A stretch of 64,000 nt of DNA from HKCCE3408 sp039183205 (GCA_039183205.1 JBCDBR010000002.1:100728-164727); one strand, 5' to 3'. Shown: positions 34,984 through 43,955, counted from the stretch's first letter. The notes: generated by a model not told the origin, from the letters alone. Numbers and translations: made by a program.

Positions 34984-36015
34984 TTACCGGAACGGCGGGC
35001 TGTAAAGCAGGCCGCCATCGGTCCACTGCGCGTTCAGGCCGCGCGCGAGGCCGATCGGTGTTGCCTCACCGATATTGCCTTCGAACAATTCGCCGTAATT
35101 GCCGACCGAAGAAAGGACGCCCACGGCCCAGTCGGTTTCGAGGCCAAGCATGCCGCCAAGATCACCCTCGGTTCCCAACATACGGTTGATCTCCGGATTG
35201 TTGGTCCCACCGGCCAATTCCGTCACATTGGCGGAGGTGACGCCAAGCTCTTCAGCCGAAATCAGCAGATTGAGCGTCCAACGCACGATGTCACCCCATT
35301 CGTGGTCGCCGTGACGCACAAGCGGGCCGAGCGGCTCTTTCGAAACGATCTCAGGGAGAACCACATGGGCCGCTGGATCTTCGAACGTCGCACGGGTTGC
35401 TGCAAGACCAGACGCGTCAGTGGTGTAGACGTCACATGCGCCCGCGAGATACTGCTGCTGTGCTTCGGCATTGGTCTCGATCGGAACCGGCTCATAGCTC
35501 ATGTTGTTCGAAGCGAAGAAGTCAGCCAGGTTCAATTCGGTCGTTGTGCCGGTCTGGATGCAAACGGTCGCGCCATCCAGTTCCATAGCCGATGAAACGC
35601 CGAGATCGCTGGGAACCATGAAGCCTTGGCCATCATAGTAGTTCACGCCAACGAATTCGAACGCAAGGTCAACATCGCGGCTGAACGTCCACGTCGTGTT
35701 CCGGGCCAGCATGTCGACTTCGCCGGATGCCAGCGCGGTAAAGCGCGTCTGCCCGGTGGTCGGTACGAATTCCACAGCGGATGCATCGCCCAGCACAGCG
35801 GCGGCAACTGCGCGGCAAACGCCGACATCGAAACCTTCCCATTCGCCCGACGCGTTCGGCGCGGCAAAGCCCACGAGGCCGGTCGAAACACCACAAAGTA
35901 GCGTTCCACGTTCCAGCACCTGGGCCAGCGTGCCCGAGGCGTGCCCATCCGCGGCTGCATATCCCGCCGAAAGCCCCGTGGCGGCAAGCGCGCCTAAAAA
36001 TACGGATTTCTTCAT
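34984..36015 (-). CDS. bztA: Glutamate/glutamine/aspartate/asparagine-binding protein BztA
   Basis: Periplasmic receptor of the Bzt importer. A signal peptide (MKKSVFLGALAATGLSAGYA, cut near AAADG) precedes a type-2 binding-protein fold (LCGVSTGLVGFAAPNASGEWEGFDVGVCRAVAAAV, LARNTTWTFSRD). Length is 343, normal for BztA/AapJ. AGGAAGAGGT gives a strong ribosome site. It is the first gene of bztABCD. Confidence 0.95.
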   Translation of the reverse strand: MKKSVFLGALAATGLSAGYAAADGHASGTLAQVLERGTLLCGVSTGLVGFAAPNASGEWEGFDVGVCRAVAAAVLGDASAVEFVPTTGQTRFTALASGEVDMLARNTTWTFSRDVDLAFEFVGVNYYDGQGFMVPSDLGVSSAMELDGATVCIQTGTTTELNLADFFASNNMSYEPVPIETNAEAQQQYLAGACDVYTTDASGLAATRATFEDPAAHVVLPEIVSKEPLGPLVRHGDHEWGDIVRWTLNLLISAEELGVTSANVTELAGGTNNPEINRMLGTEGDLGGMLGLETDWAVGVLSSVGNYGELFEGNIGEATPIGLARGLNAQWTDGGLLYSPPFR

Positions 36016-36174
36016 TCTTTACCTCTTCCTGGTGGCCCGCCCCCTCAGGACGGGTTTTTTCGGCCAATTACGGCCATTGGAATAGCGTAGAGGGAACTCC
36101 CCCCGTCACCGCCTCTTTAATGGGCAAAACTATCCACATTGGTCAAGGCCAGCAAAATGGAATTCCATGCGGTA

Positions 36175-36191
36175 TGCCGCAAAATGCGGCA
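36175..36191. repeat. Perfect inverted repeat upstream of bztA
   Basis: TGCCGCA, three A, TGCGGCA: a 7-bp palindrome about 160 bases before bztA and 54 bases past the atp12 stop. It could be an operator for bzt or the weak end of the atp12 transcript; no U-run follows on the minus strand. Confidence 0.45.
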
Positions 36192-36244
36192 CCGTCGCGA
36201 CGCTGCCTATTTCACAGGCACTCGCAACCACAAAGGGTTAAGCC

Positions 36245-36958
36245 TCAGGCCGTGCCGGACCATTGGACAAATTTAGCCGCATGGGAAAATGCATCATAGC
36301 GGGTTTTAACGCGCATAGCGGCCTCCTCGTCGGGCCCCCATTGCTCGATTTGCCAGTCCTCATCGATTCGGCTCAGCTCCCAGGCTGTATCCGATTCTAC
36401 CTCCCCTTCGGCGACCGCCAATCCAATGACGACCGATCCGGACAGCTGGATGAGGTCATGCAAAGCCGTTAGGCCAAAATTACCGTAACTTGCAATTGCC
36501 GCGTGCAGCCGGCTGAGGCTCGCAGCCGGTTGTTCCGTCGGCAAAATGCCGGTCGTCACGTTAAGCTGCGCTTGGTGTCGCTTCGCCACCCAATGCAACA
36601 GCGGAGCCCAAGCCGCTTCTTGTCGCGCGACCAGTGCATCAGGGCGATCGGCACGATGGCACAAAAGATCGGTCTCACCGTAAGCTGCAAGCATGTCGAT
36701 CACCGCGTCACGTTGTGGCGCTGTTTGGTCGATTGCGGAATTCGCCGACCGGGTGACGGGCATTTTGGTGGGATCAATCGTCTGTGTCTGAGCCGACCAT
36801 TCTGCCGCCGCCGCTGCCGCCATGGCACGCGACGGAAGTGTCAAAACGCGCCGACCCGGCGTCTTGACGGATCGCCCATCAAGGGAAAGCTGGAACCCGT
36901 CCTCTGTGCGCACAATTGCCACATCGGTCCAAAAGCGTTTAGCGACCCATTCAGTCAT
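36245..36958 (-). CDS. ATP12-family F1-ATPase assembly chaperone
   Basis: Homologue of mitochondrial Atp12p, which protects the F1 alpha subunit during assembly; common in alphaproteobacteria. Motifs include KRFWTDVAIVRTEDGFQLSLDGR, VKTPGRRVLTLP and the conserved AYGETDLLCHRADRP; the C-terminal part carries LSRIDEDWQIEQWGPDEEA. Length is 237. The ATG at 36958 overlaps the rluC stop (ATGA), so it is translationally coupled to the pseudouridine synthase. Confidence 0.88.
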   Translation of the reverse strand: MTEWVAKRFWTDVAIVRTEDGFQLSLDGRSVKTPGRRVLTLPSRAMAAAAAAEWSAQTQTIDPTKMPVTRSANSAIDQTAPQRDAVIDMLAAYGETDLLCHRADRPDALVARQEAAWAPLLHWVAKRHQAQLNVTTGILPTEQPAASLSRLHAAIASYGNFGLTALHDLIQLSGSVVIGLAVAEGEVESDTAWELSRIDEDWQIEQWGPDEEAAMRVKTRYDAFSHAAKFVQWSGTA

Positions 36959-37983
36959 GACATGTCTTCGAAAGGATCGGCCGGGACATCGTCGGGGTGC
37001 CATTCAAACATTTGCCATGTGCGGGCCATGTGGTCCGGCAAGGGCGCCGTTAACGTCAGCTGCGCCCCGGTGAACGGATGCGTCATCCGCAGCGACCGGG
37101 CATGAAGGTGCAATTTCCGGCTCAACCCGCCCATGCCGGCGCCCCAGCCATCCCCAAGGTTTTCTTGGCTCGACCCGCCATATTTGCCGTCGCCAATGAT
37201 CGGATTACCAATGGCGGCGATATGCGCGCGTAACTGGTGTGTGCGCCCGGTGACGGGCACCAAGGCCATCCACGCCGCACGCGTCCCCAGCATCGACAGC
37301 GTCGCGTAGTCGGTCGTGGCGTGCTTGGCGTCGCGTGTTTCGGCAACAAGATCAGGATGGAGCGTCCGCATTTTTTCCGCATCTCCACCCGCCTTGACCA
37401 ACCCGTAGCGAATTGTCCCGATCTCGGGCTTTGGGGTTCCAGCCACTGCGGCCCAGTAAATCTTGCGGGTCTCGCGTGCCCGAAAGGCGGCCGCCAAGGC
37501 GCGCGCAGCCTCTGCCGTGCGCGCAAGCAGCAAAACCCCGGATGTGTCCTTGTCCAACCGATGCACCAATTTCGGTTTGTCACCGCCAAAGCGCAGCGCA
37601 TCGGACAATCCGTCTACGTGGCGCAGTTGCTTTGATCCGCCTTGGCTGGGCAATCCCGGCGGCTTGTTGATCGCCATCAAATGCGCATCGCGATAGAGCA
37701 CGGCGCGTTGCATCATTTCGACATCGGCTTGGCTTGGCGGCATTTTTGTCCGCTTGAACGGCGGCACGCTTTGGCCTTCGGCGATAGGCGGGATACGCAC
37801 GGCTTGCCCCTCGGCAACGCGCGAGGCGGGCTTCGCGCGCGCACCATCGATCCGGAATTCGCCCTTGCGGCAGCCCTTTTCGATGCGGCCTTGCGTAAGC
37901 TCTGGAAAGCGGCGCTTTAGCCAGCGGTCGAGGCGCTGATCGCCTTCCCCCATCTCAACCGTGATGGTCTGCACCCCGCTCAT
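36955..37983 (-). CDS. rluC: Ribosomal large subunit pseudouridine synthase C-type
   Basis: RluA-family pseudouridine synthase. An N-terminal S4 RNA-binding domain (QRLDRWLKRRFPELTQGRIEK) precedes the catalytic domain with the aspartate in LVHRLDKDTSGVLLLART. Other family motifs are INKPPGLPSQGG and TGRTHQLRAH. ATG at 37983 is chosen since it overlaps the crcB stop; longer starts run through crcB. Confidence 0.92.
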   Translation of the reverse strand: MSGVQTITVEMGEGDQRLDRWLKRRFPELTQGRIEKGCRKGEFRIDGARAKPASRVAEGQAVRIPPIAEGQSVPPFKRTKMPPSQADVEMMQRAVLYRDAHLMAINKPPGLPSQGGSKQLRHVDGLSDALRFGGDKPKLVHRLDKDTSGVLLLARTAEAARALAAAFRARETRKIYWAAVAGTPKPEIGTIRYGLVKAGGDAEKMRTLHPDLVAETRDAKHATTDYATLSMLGTRAAWMALVPVTGRTHQLRAHIAAIGNPIIGDGKYGGSSQENLGDGWGAGMGGLSRKLHLHARSLRMTHPFTGAQLTLTAPLPDHMARTWQMFEWHPDDVPADPFEDMS

Positions 37984-38369
37984 GGAAAAAGCGCCCGTGC
38001 CACGGCGATCCCCGCAACCAGGCCGGCAACCGAAAGGCAAACCGAGGCCACAACGTAAAGTGCTGCCTGCGCGGTGGCACCGCGTTCCCAAAGCGTCACC
38101 GTTTCCAGCGAAAAGGCCGAAAACGTCGTGAAGCCGCCCAACAAACCGGTCATGACCAGCGGCGACAGATGCGTCAAACCGCGATGCGATGCGGCCACGA
38201 CAAAGACGCCCATCAAAAACGAACCCAAGACATTCACGGAAAGGATGGCAAGGGGAAACGGTGTTTGCCCAAAGGCACGCAACATCAATAGACCAGTGAG
38301 ATACCTGGCTGAGGCCCCGACGGCGCCCCCGATGGCAACTTGCAACAAGGCGGACATGGCGCGGGGCAT
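37980..38369 (-). CDS. crcB: Fluoride channel CrcB/Fluc
   Basis: Small dual-topology fluoride exporter with four membrane helices. Family signatures: GGAVGASARYL, NVLGSFLMG and GLLGGFTTFSAFSLET with the pore phenylalanines. An ATG at 38369 has AGGGA four bases upstream; a second ATG lies four codons on. No fluoride riboswitch is visible, since rarA ends only 20 bases before. Its stop overlaps the rluC start. Confidence 0.93.
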   Translation of the reverse strand: MPRAMSALLQVAIGGAVGASARYLTGLLMLRAFGQTPFPLAILSVNVLGSFLMGVFVVAASHRGLTHLSPLVMTGLLGGFTTFSAFSLETVTLWERGATAQAALYVVASVCLSVAGLVAGIAVARALFP

Positions 38370-38389
38370 GCGTCCCTACGCGCGCGTTG

Positions 38390-39703
38390 TCAACTCCGAG
38401 ACCGATCGTTGCGCAAGCGGTTGAAGTATTCGACCCGCTTGCGCAGGTCTCGTTCAAAGCCGCGTTCGACCGGGTCATAAAAGACCTCGCGGTCGATACC
38501 GTCGGGAAAGTAATTCTGGCCCGAGAAACCGTCCTGGGCGTCATGGTCGTAGGCGTAGCCCTGACCGTAGCCTTGGTCTTTCATCATCTGCGTGGGCGCG
38601 TTCAGAATGTGCTTTGGTGGCGGCGCTGAACCGGATCGTTTTGCAGCACCCATCGCAGCTTTATAGGCCATGTAGCCGGCATTGGATTTCGGCGCGAGGG
38701 CAAGGTAGATCACCGCCTCTGCAAGGGCCAATTCGCCTTCAGGGCTGCCGAGCCGTTCGAACGTTTCCCACGCATCGATACAAAGCCGCTGTGCCTGTGG
38801 GTCAGCAAGACCGACATCTTCGACGCTCATCCGTGTGATCCGGCGCGCCAGAAAGCGTGGGTCTTCCCCGCCCTCGAGCATGCGCGCGAGCCAATAAAGC
38901 GCGGCGTCCGGGTCAGAGCCGCGCACCGATTTGTGCAGCGCTGAGATCAGGTTGTAGTGCGTCTCTCCGGATTTGTCGTAAACCGATGCCCGCCGCTGCA
39001 ATCGTGCCGACAGAGCCTCTCGGCCAAGGTCCGCGTCCACATCCCAGGCAGACACCTGTTCAGCTAGGTTTAAAAGGGCCCGACCATCTCCATCCGCCAT
39101 GCCGATCAGAGCTGATCTAGCATCGGGATCGAGCGGCAAGGCACGGTCCAAAATCATCTCAGCCCGCGCCAAAAGCGCAGACAGCGCAGCATCATCCAAT
39201 CGATTGAGGACCACGACTTGCGCCCGACTTAGAACCGCCGCGTTGAGCTCAAAGGATGGATTTTCGGTTGTGGCGCCGACCAACAGGATCGTGCCATCCT
39301 CCATATGCGGCAGAAAACCGTCTTGCTGCGCTTTGTTGAAACGATGGATCTCGTCGACAAACAGGAGCGTGCCGCGCCCCGACTTGCGCCGCAGCTTGGC
39401 TGCATCAAACACTTTGCGCAGGTCCGGCACGCCGGTAAAAATCGCGCTTATCTGATGGAAATAGAGATCGGTTTCATCGGCCAAGAGCCGTGCTATGGTC
39501 GTTTTCCCGACCCCCGGCGGCCCCCATAGGATCAGGGAACCCAAGCTCCCGGCCTCCAGCATCAAGCGCAATGACCCATCCGGGCCCAACAGGTGATCTT
39601 GCCCGATCACGTCTGACAATCCCGTCGGGCGCATCCGGTCCGCCAGCGGTCGCGGCGCGGTCACTTCAGCACCGTGGTCATCGTTGTCGAAGAGGTCGGC
39701 CAA
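38390..39703 (-). CDS. rarA: Replication-associated recombination ATPase RarA (MgsA)
   Basis: AAA+ clamp-loader-like ATPase that acts at stalled forks. Walker A GPPGVGKTT, Walker B LLFVDEIHRFNKAQQD, sensor VGATTENPSFELN and the MgsA C-terminal region (LDLGLADPQAQ-like VGLADPQAQRLCIDAWE, KSNAGYMAYKAAMG) are present. Length is 437. The start appears to be TTG at 39703, since MADLFDNDDHG matches the family N-terminus and no ATG is available. It starts 15 bases after the luxI stop. Confidence 0.94.
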   Translation of the reverse strand: MADLFDNDDHGAEVTAPRPLADRMRPTGLSDVIGQDHLLGPDGSLRLMLEAGSLGSLILWGPPGVGKTTIARLLADETDLYFHQISAIFTGVPDLRKVFDAAKLRRKSGRGTLLFVDEIHRFNKAQQDGFLPHMEDGTILLVGATTENPSFELNAAVLSRAQVVVLNRLDDAALSALLARAEMILDRALPLDPDARSALIGMADGDGRALLNLAEQVSAWDVDADLGREALSARLQRRASVYDKSGETHYNLISALHKSVRGSDPDAALYWLARMLEGGEDPRFLARRITRMSVEDVGLADPQAQRLCIDAWETFERLGSPEGELALAEAVIYLALAPKSNAGYMAYKAAMGAAKRSGSAPPPKHILNAPTQMMKDQGYGQGYAYDHDAQDGFSGQNYFPDGIDREVFYDPVERGFERDLRKRVEYFNRLRNDRSRS

Positions 39704-39718
39704 CTTGGCCCCGTTTGA

Positions 39719-40306
39719 TCAGTGCAGCTTTGTCGAAAGATTTATGACGAAGCAGCGATGGTCAACGCCTTCGATATCCAAAAGCGGCCCGGCAGGCTCC
39801 AAGATCAAGCCCACTCGGGTTGCTAAACGTTGGATCGGCGTGGGAAGCAGGCCCATCAGGTTCGTCGCACCCAAATGGCGCGCGCCCGCGACCATTTCGG
39901 TGATCAAGCGGACCTGCACGGCGCGACGCATAGATGCCGGCACGTCACGTGCCACAAAAATCCGGCTCGCATCCCAAATATGGCGTGCGATGGGCGCCTC
40001 TTCATAAAGAAGATTTTCTGGGATCGTCTCTAGCAAACCCCGCTGCGCGTCGCGCACCATATAGCTGTACATGCCGCAACGCGCGGTGGTGGGCGTCAGG
40101 CGTACACCGGCCAGAACCTTGCCAAGTTCGTGCACGGCAATCCAACGGCTTTGGGGCGTGTCGTATTGATCGAACTCCATGCCATCAACGCTCGGCAAGT
40201 CCCACGACTTTTGGTCGATGAACGTCCGATGCCGCGCACGCAGCATATTGGCGAAAAGATCGCCATGGATATGCATATTGTCGAACGACAAAGTCGTAGA
40301 CTGCAT
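39719..40306 (-). CDS. luxI: Acyl-homoserine-lactone synthase (LuxI type)
   Basis: Makes an N-acyl-homoserine lactone signal from SAM and acyl carrier protein. The invariant residues are visible: Arg27, Phe29, Trp35, Glu44/Asp46/Asp49 in MEFDQYD, Arg in AGVRLTPTT, and the WDASRIFV motif where most have WExSR. Length is ~195. The start may be ATG at 40306 or 40315; a GTG at 40324 is also in frame. It lies 80 bases after luxR and 15 before rarA. The signal's chain length cannot be predicted here. Confidence 0.9.
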   Translation of the reverse strand: MQSTTLSFDNMHIHGDLFANMLRARHRTFIDQKSWDLPSVDGMEFDQYDTPQSRWIAVHELGKVLAGVRLTPTTARCGMYSYMVRDAQRGLLETIPENLLYEEAPIARHIWDASRIFVARDVPASMRRAVQVRLITEMVAGARHLGATNLMGLLPTPIQRLATRVGLILEPAGPLLDIEGVDHRCFVINLSTKLH

Positions 40307-40386
40307 CTCTCTCATGCCCCCCACGGCACAAATTCCTGGACATCCCGTGTCGAAAGGGGGCGCGCCGCTGATTAAGGTCTGAGCGC

Positions 40387-40998
40387 CTAAAGCAGTCCGT
40401 ACTCCTTTGCTCGTTGGATCGCTTCGGCCGTCGTTCGGGCCATCAGCTTTTCCCTTGCCGAAGAAAGGCGCGCCTTAAAGGCGCTTTCGGATATGCCTAG
40501 TTTGGCGGCTGCAGCAGCGTGTCGGTCCCCGTCCGCAACACATCTCAGCGCGTCAACTTGAGCTCGCGAAAGCTTAGTCGGCGGGACTGAGACTTCGTGC
40601 ATCCGTTGCACGATTTTGTAGATGTCCTCCATCTCTTGTTCAGCGTATTCGCGATCAGCCCGCGTTGCCCCCACGATGGTCCGGGACGAGAGCGGGCCGA
40701 CAGAACCGATCATACCGTATACCAAACCATACTCCGCGGCCTCCTGCAGGATCCCAAACGGGTCTGGAAGACCAATCTCACTCCACCGGCGGACGCCTAT
40801 ATGGCTTAGACCCCAGGCAAGCGTTGGATCGCGGAGCCCGTAGACCTTTGCCGTATATACCTCTTGCCACTTGGCCGGGTAGGTATTCACCACGATGAGC
40901 GGCGACACATACCGAATATGAAGGCCCACAGCATATCCCCCAGGCGTCAGGAGGGATAATTCGTGTAACAAAAGGTCTAATGCCGGTGTCTTTGACAT
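40387..40998 (-). CDS. luxR: LuxR-type autoinducer-binding regulator
   Basis: Quorum-sensing transcription factor, 203 residues. The N-terminal part fits the autoinducer-binding fold (WxxxY/D-type pattern in KWQEVYTAKVYGLRDPTLAWGL). The C-terminal GerE-like helix-turn-helix begins LSRAQVDALRCVADGDRHAAAAAKLGISESAFKARLSSAREKL. It is shorter than the ~240 residues usual for LuxR. The gene directly precedes luxI, its likely signal source. Confidence 0.85.
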   Translation of the reverse strand: MSKTPALDLLLHELSLLTPGGYAVGLHIRYVSPLIVVNTYPAKWQEVYTAKVYGLRDPTLAWGLSHIGVRRWSEIGLPDPFGILQEAAEYGLVYGMIGSVGPLSSRTIVGATRADREYAEQEMEDIYKIVQRMHEVSVPPTKLSRAQVDALRCVADGDRHAAAAAKLGISESAFKARLSSAREKLMARTTAEAIQRAKEYGLL

Positions 40999-41022
40999 TT
41001 ACACAACGAAAAGACGTTTCTT

Positions 41023-41051
41023 TTTAGACATGCTGCCCCACTCCAGGTCAA
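41023..41051 (-). promoter_or_regulatory. Candidate sigma70 promoter of luxR
   Basis: On the minus strand TTGACC (41046-41051), 17 bases, TCTAAA (41023-41028), giving a leader of about 18 bases. No lux-box palindrome was found in the luxR or luxI upstream regions. The rest of the 40999-41274 stretch shows no gene. Confidence 0.45.
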
Positions 41052-41274
41052 CCATTAACTCTTAACTTGAATGCAATAATCCAGGTAGTCCAATAACCCC
41101 GAAAACAGTGTTTCCGTTGCGCAATTCTAGCGGAAGCCACGTCGAACACCGCGCCCCACTAACTCTTTGATTTAAGGCCAAAGTGTTCGAAAATCTACGC
41201 CTTGGCCACGGTCTGAGAGGTTTCCGTAGCGTCAACCGAACGCGCTGGATTTGCGTGCGTTATTGCAACGCCAC

Positions 41275-41303
41275 AAAAAAAATCCCCGCTCGAAGCGGGG
41301 ATT
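41275..41303 (-). terminator. Terminator of the alpha (rplQ) ribosomal unit
   Basis: A perfect 10-bp stem (41281-41290 with 41294-41303), 3-base loop, followed on the minus strand by a run of eight U (two of them in the stem). It lies 21 bases past the rplQ stop. Confidence 0.92.
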
Positions 41304-41324
41304 CCAATTTATCAATTCTGATAA

Positions 41325-41744
41325 TCACTCGAATTCAGATTCTTCCTGCTCGATACGGGCGCGATCTGCTGCGCCCTTGGCATCCACATCGCGATCGACG
41401 AATTCGATAATGGCCATCGGGGCCATGTCGCCATAGCGAAAGCCCGCCTTCAAAACGCGAACGTAGCCGCCCTGGCGATCGGCATAGCGCGGGCCCAGAA
41501 CGTCAAACAGTTTTGCCACATGCATATCTTGTTTCAGTTGCGCTGCTGCTTGGCGACGGGCGTGAAGATCTCCGCGCTTTCCGAGAGTTATGAGCTTTTC
41601 CACCACGCGCCGAAGGTCTTTTGCCTTGGGCAACGTCGTCTTGATCTGCTCGTGCTCAATCAGAGAGCCGGCCATATTCGCGAACAGCGCCTTGCGGTGT
41701 TCGTGCGTGCGGTTGAGGCGGCGGTAGCCGCGGGCATGTCGCAT
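41325..41744 (-). CDS. rplQ: 50S ribosomal protein L17
   Basis: L17, 139 residues, with the family start MRHARGYRRLNRTHEHRKAL and TTLPKAKDLRRVVEKLITL. An acidic tail (EQEESEFE) is typical of alphaproteobacteria. It is the last gene of the ribosomal superoperon, 110 bases after rpoA. Confidence 0.97.
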   Translation of the reverse strand: MRHARGYRRLNRTHEHRKALFANMAGSLIEHEQIKTTLPKAKDLRRVVEKLITLGKRGDLHARRQAAAQLKQDMHVAKLFDVLGPRYADRQGGYVRVLKAGFRYGDMAPMAIIEFVDRDVDAKGAADRARIEQEESEFE

Positions 41745-41854
41745 GTTTAACTCCGTATTTTGATGCTTTGTCTGGGGCCCCGTGCGATCCGGGGCCCTCT
41801 CCTTGGGGCGAATTGCCCGAATAATCCCCGCCAATTGCGGGCATTGTTTCTGGT

Positions 41855-42871
41855 TTAGAAATTATCTTCGAATTTCTTCGCCAGTTCTTCGATATTGTCC
41901 GGTGGCCAGTCGACCACGTCCATGCCAAGATGTAGCCCCATGCCGGACAGCACTTCTTTGATCTCATTCAAGGATTTACGGCCGAAATTCGGCGTCCGCA
42001 GCATCTCTGCTTCGGTTTTTTGAATTAAATCGCCTATATAGACGATGTTATCGTTCTTCAGGCAATTGGCCGACCGAACAGACAATTCCAACTCGTCGAC
42101 CTTCTTGAGCAGAAGCGGGTTGAATTCCAGCTCATCTTCGTCGTCCTGACGCGTGGCGCTCTCTGGCTCGTCGAAGTTCACAAAGATCGACAACTGATCT
42201 TGAAGAATGCGCGCGGCGTAAGCAACAGCATCGTCCGGGCTGACCGACCCATCGGTCTCCAACTTCAACGTCAGCTTGTCATAGTCAAGCACTTGACCTT
42301 CCCGGGTCGGCTGCACCTGATAGGACACCTTTTTTACGGGCGAATAGATCGCATCAATCGGGATCAGACCAATCGGCGCATCCTCTGGCCGGTTTTTGTC
42401 AGCAGATACATAGCCCTTCCCCGTATTAACGGTGAGTTCCATGTAAAGGTCTGCCCCGTCATCAAGGTGGCAAACCACATGGTCGCGGTTCAGTACCTCA
42501 ATCCCGGCGCTTTCGGAGATATCGCCTGCGGTGACCACACGCGGACCTTTGGCCGAGATCGACAGCCGCTTGGGTCCGTCAACTTCCATACGCAAGCTGA
42601 CGCCTTTGAGGTTCAGCACGATATCGGTCACGTCTTCGCGAACGCCGGCGACGCTGGAAAATTCGTGCAACACATTGTCGATCTGGACCGACGTGATTGC
42701 AGCGCCTTGTAGTGAACTGAGCAGCACCCGGCGCAGTGCATTGCCCAGCGTCAGACCAAAGCCGCGCTCCAACGGTTCGGCCACGACGGTCGCGATGCGC
42801 GACGGATCATGCCCGGGGGACACGCCCAATTGGGTCGGTTTGATCAGTTCTTGCCAATTTTTGTGGATCAT
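41855..42871 (-). CDS. rpoA: RNA polymerase alpha subunit
   Basis: The N-terminal domain (residues 1-~230) assembles the core enzyme (FGLTLGNALRRVLLSSLQGAA) and the C-terminal domain (~255-338) contacts UP elements and regulators (LELSVRSANCLKNDNIVYIGDLIQ). Length is 338. ATG at 42871 follows GGAGG by five bases. It lies between rpsK and rplQ as in the classical alpha operon. Confidence 0.98.
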   Translation of the reverse strand: MIHKNWQELIKPTQLGVSPGHDPSRIATVVAEPLERGFGLTLGNALRRVLLSSLQGAAITSVQIDNVLHEFSSVAGVREDVTDIVLNLKGVSLRMEVDGPKRLSISAKGPRVVTAGDISESAGIEVLNRDHVVCHLDDGADLYMELTVNTGKGYVSADKNRPEDAPIGLIPIDAIYSPVKKVSYQVQPTREGQVLDYDKLTLKLETDGSVSPDDAVAYAARILQDQLSIFVNFDEPESATRQDDEDELEFNPLLLKKVDELELSVRSANCLKNDNIVYIGDLIQKTEAEMLRTPNFGRKSLNEIKEVLSGMGLHLGMDVVDWPPDNIEELAKKFEDNF

Positions 42872-42974
42872 GTAGGCCTCCATGCTTGTTGACGGCCGAT
42901 CCGGGTCCGCCAACCCTCGAGGTAAACTGCGCCCAGTCCGCGCAAGACGCGAAACCGACGCCGAATAACAATCC

Positions 42975-43364
42975 CTAAACGCGCCGACGCTTCGGCGGCC
43001 GGCATCCGTTATGCGCAATCGGCGTCACGTCACGAATGGACGTGATCTGAAACCCGATCGCCGCCAGCGCCCGCAAGGCGCTTTCTCGGCCGGATCCCGG
43101 ACCCTGCACTTCAACTTCCAGCGTCTTTACGCCGTGCTCCTGCGCTTTACGACCGGCATCCTCGGCGGCCATCTGCGCCGCATACGGCGTCGATTTTCGG
43201 CTGCCCTTAAAGCCCATTGTTCCGGCAGAGGACCAAGAAATTGCATTACCTTGGACGTCAGAGATGAGAATTTTCGTGTTGTTAAACGACGAATTCACAT
43301 GCGCCACCCCGGCAGCGATGTTTTTGGAAACCTTGCGCTTCGTGCGGCGGGTATCACGTGCCAT
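42975..43364 (-). CDS. rpsK: 30S ribosomal protein S11
   Basis: S11, 129 residues; signatures GVAHVNSSFNNTKILISD and the C-terminal DVTPIAHNGCRPPKRRRV. It starts 15 bases after rpsM. Confidence 0.98.
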   Translation of the reverse strand: MARDTRRTKRKVSKNIAAGVAHVNSSFNNTKILISDVQGNAISWSSAGTMGFKGSRKSTPYAAQMAAEDAGRKAQEHGVKTLEVEVQGPGSGRESALRALAAIGFQITSIRDVTPIAHNGCRPPKRRRV

Positions 43365-43379
43365 ACTTGATGCCCTCCT

Positions 43380-43748
43380 TTATTTCTTTTTGCCGGCGAT
43401 GGGCTTTGCCGGCCCTTTTCGCGTGCGCGCATTGGTATGCGTGCGCTGACCGCGGACCGGCAAGTTCCGGCGATGGCGCAAACCGCGATAGCAACCCAAA
43501 TCCATCAAACGTTTGATGTTCATCTGCGTCTCGCGGCGCAAATCGCCCTCAACGGTGAAGTTGGCGTCAATATGTTCGCGGATCTGAAGGACCTCGCTAT
43601 CGCTCAATTCGTTGACGCGACGCGACGGGTCAATGCCAACGGCCGAGCAGATTTCAGCGGCGGAGCTGTGACCAATTCCTGTGATGTACGTGAGCGCGAT
43701 CGGAACGCGCTTCGCTGTGGGGATATTCACCCCTGCAATACGTGCCAA
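43380..43748 (-). CDS. rpsM: 30S ribosomal protein S13
   Basis: S13, 122 residues, from MARIAGVNIPTAKRV to RKGPAKPIAGKKK, with LPVRGQRTHTNARTRKG. A 207-base gap separates it from adk; that gap holds an imperfect AGCCCG/CGGGCT hairpin and a possible weak promoter (TTGACC at 43879-43884, 17 bases, TAGGTA at 43856-43861). Confidence 0.98.
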   Translation of the reverse strand: MARIAGVNIPTAKRVPIALTYITGIGHSSAAEICSAVGIDPSRRVNELSDSEVLQIREHIDANFTVEGDLRRETQMNIKRLMDLGCYRGLRHRRNLPVRGQRTHTNARTRKGPAKPIAGKKK

Positions 43749-43955
43749 GATGGACTTCCTTTCGTTGCGAGCCCGTGATGCCAGGCCCTTTTTTCACAAC
43801 ACACAGCCCGAGCGAACAACCCGGGCTAGTAAGCGATTCTCTTTCGAGATGGCGGTACCTATGACTTCGTTACCGACAGGTCAAGGCCTGCCGAATTTGC
43901 GTCAAACGGATTTCGTCGTTACGCACAGAAAAGCGCGGTTACGACCCGACAAAAC

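Noticed and set aside
36046..36066. CCCG...CGGG followed by TTTTTT on the plus strand as a terminator
   Set aside because: Only a 4-bp stem, and there is no plus-strand gene upstream for it to end.
37980..38389. Fluoride riboswitch before crcB
   Set aside because: Only 20 bases separate rarA and crcB, too little for the aptamer.
41055..41065. Two TTAA half-sites upstream of luxR as a CtrA box
   Set aside because: They are separated by 3 bases; CtrA needs TTAA-N7-TTAA.
43803..43829. AGCCCG/CGGGCT hairpin between adk and rpsM as a terminator
   Set aside because: No U-run follows on the minus strand; at most an RNA structure in the rpsM leader.
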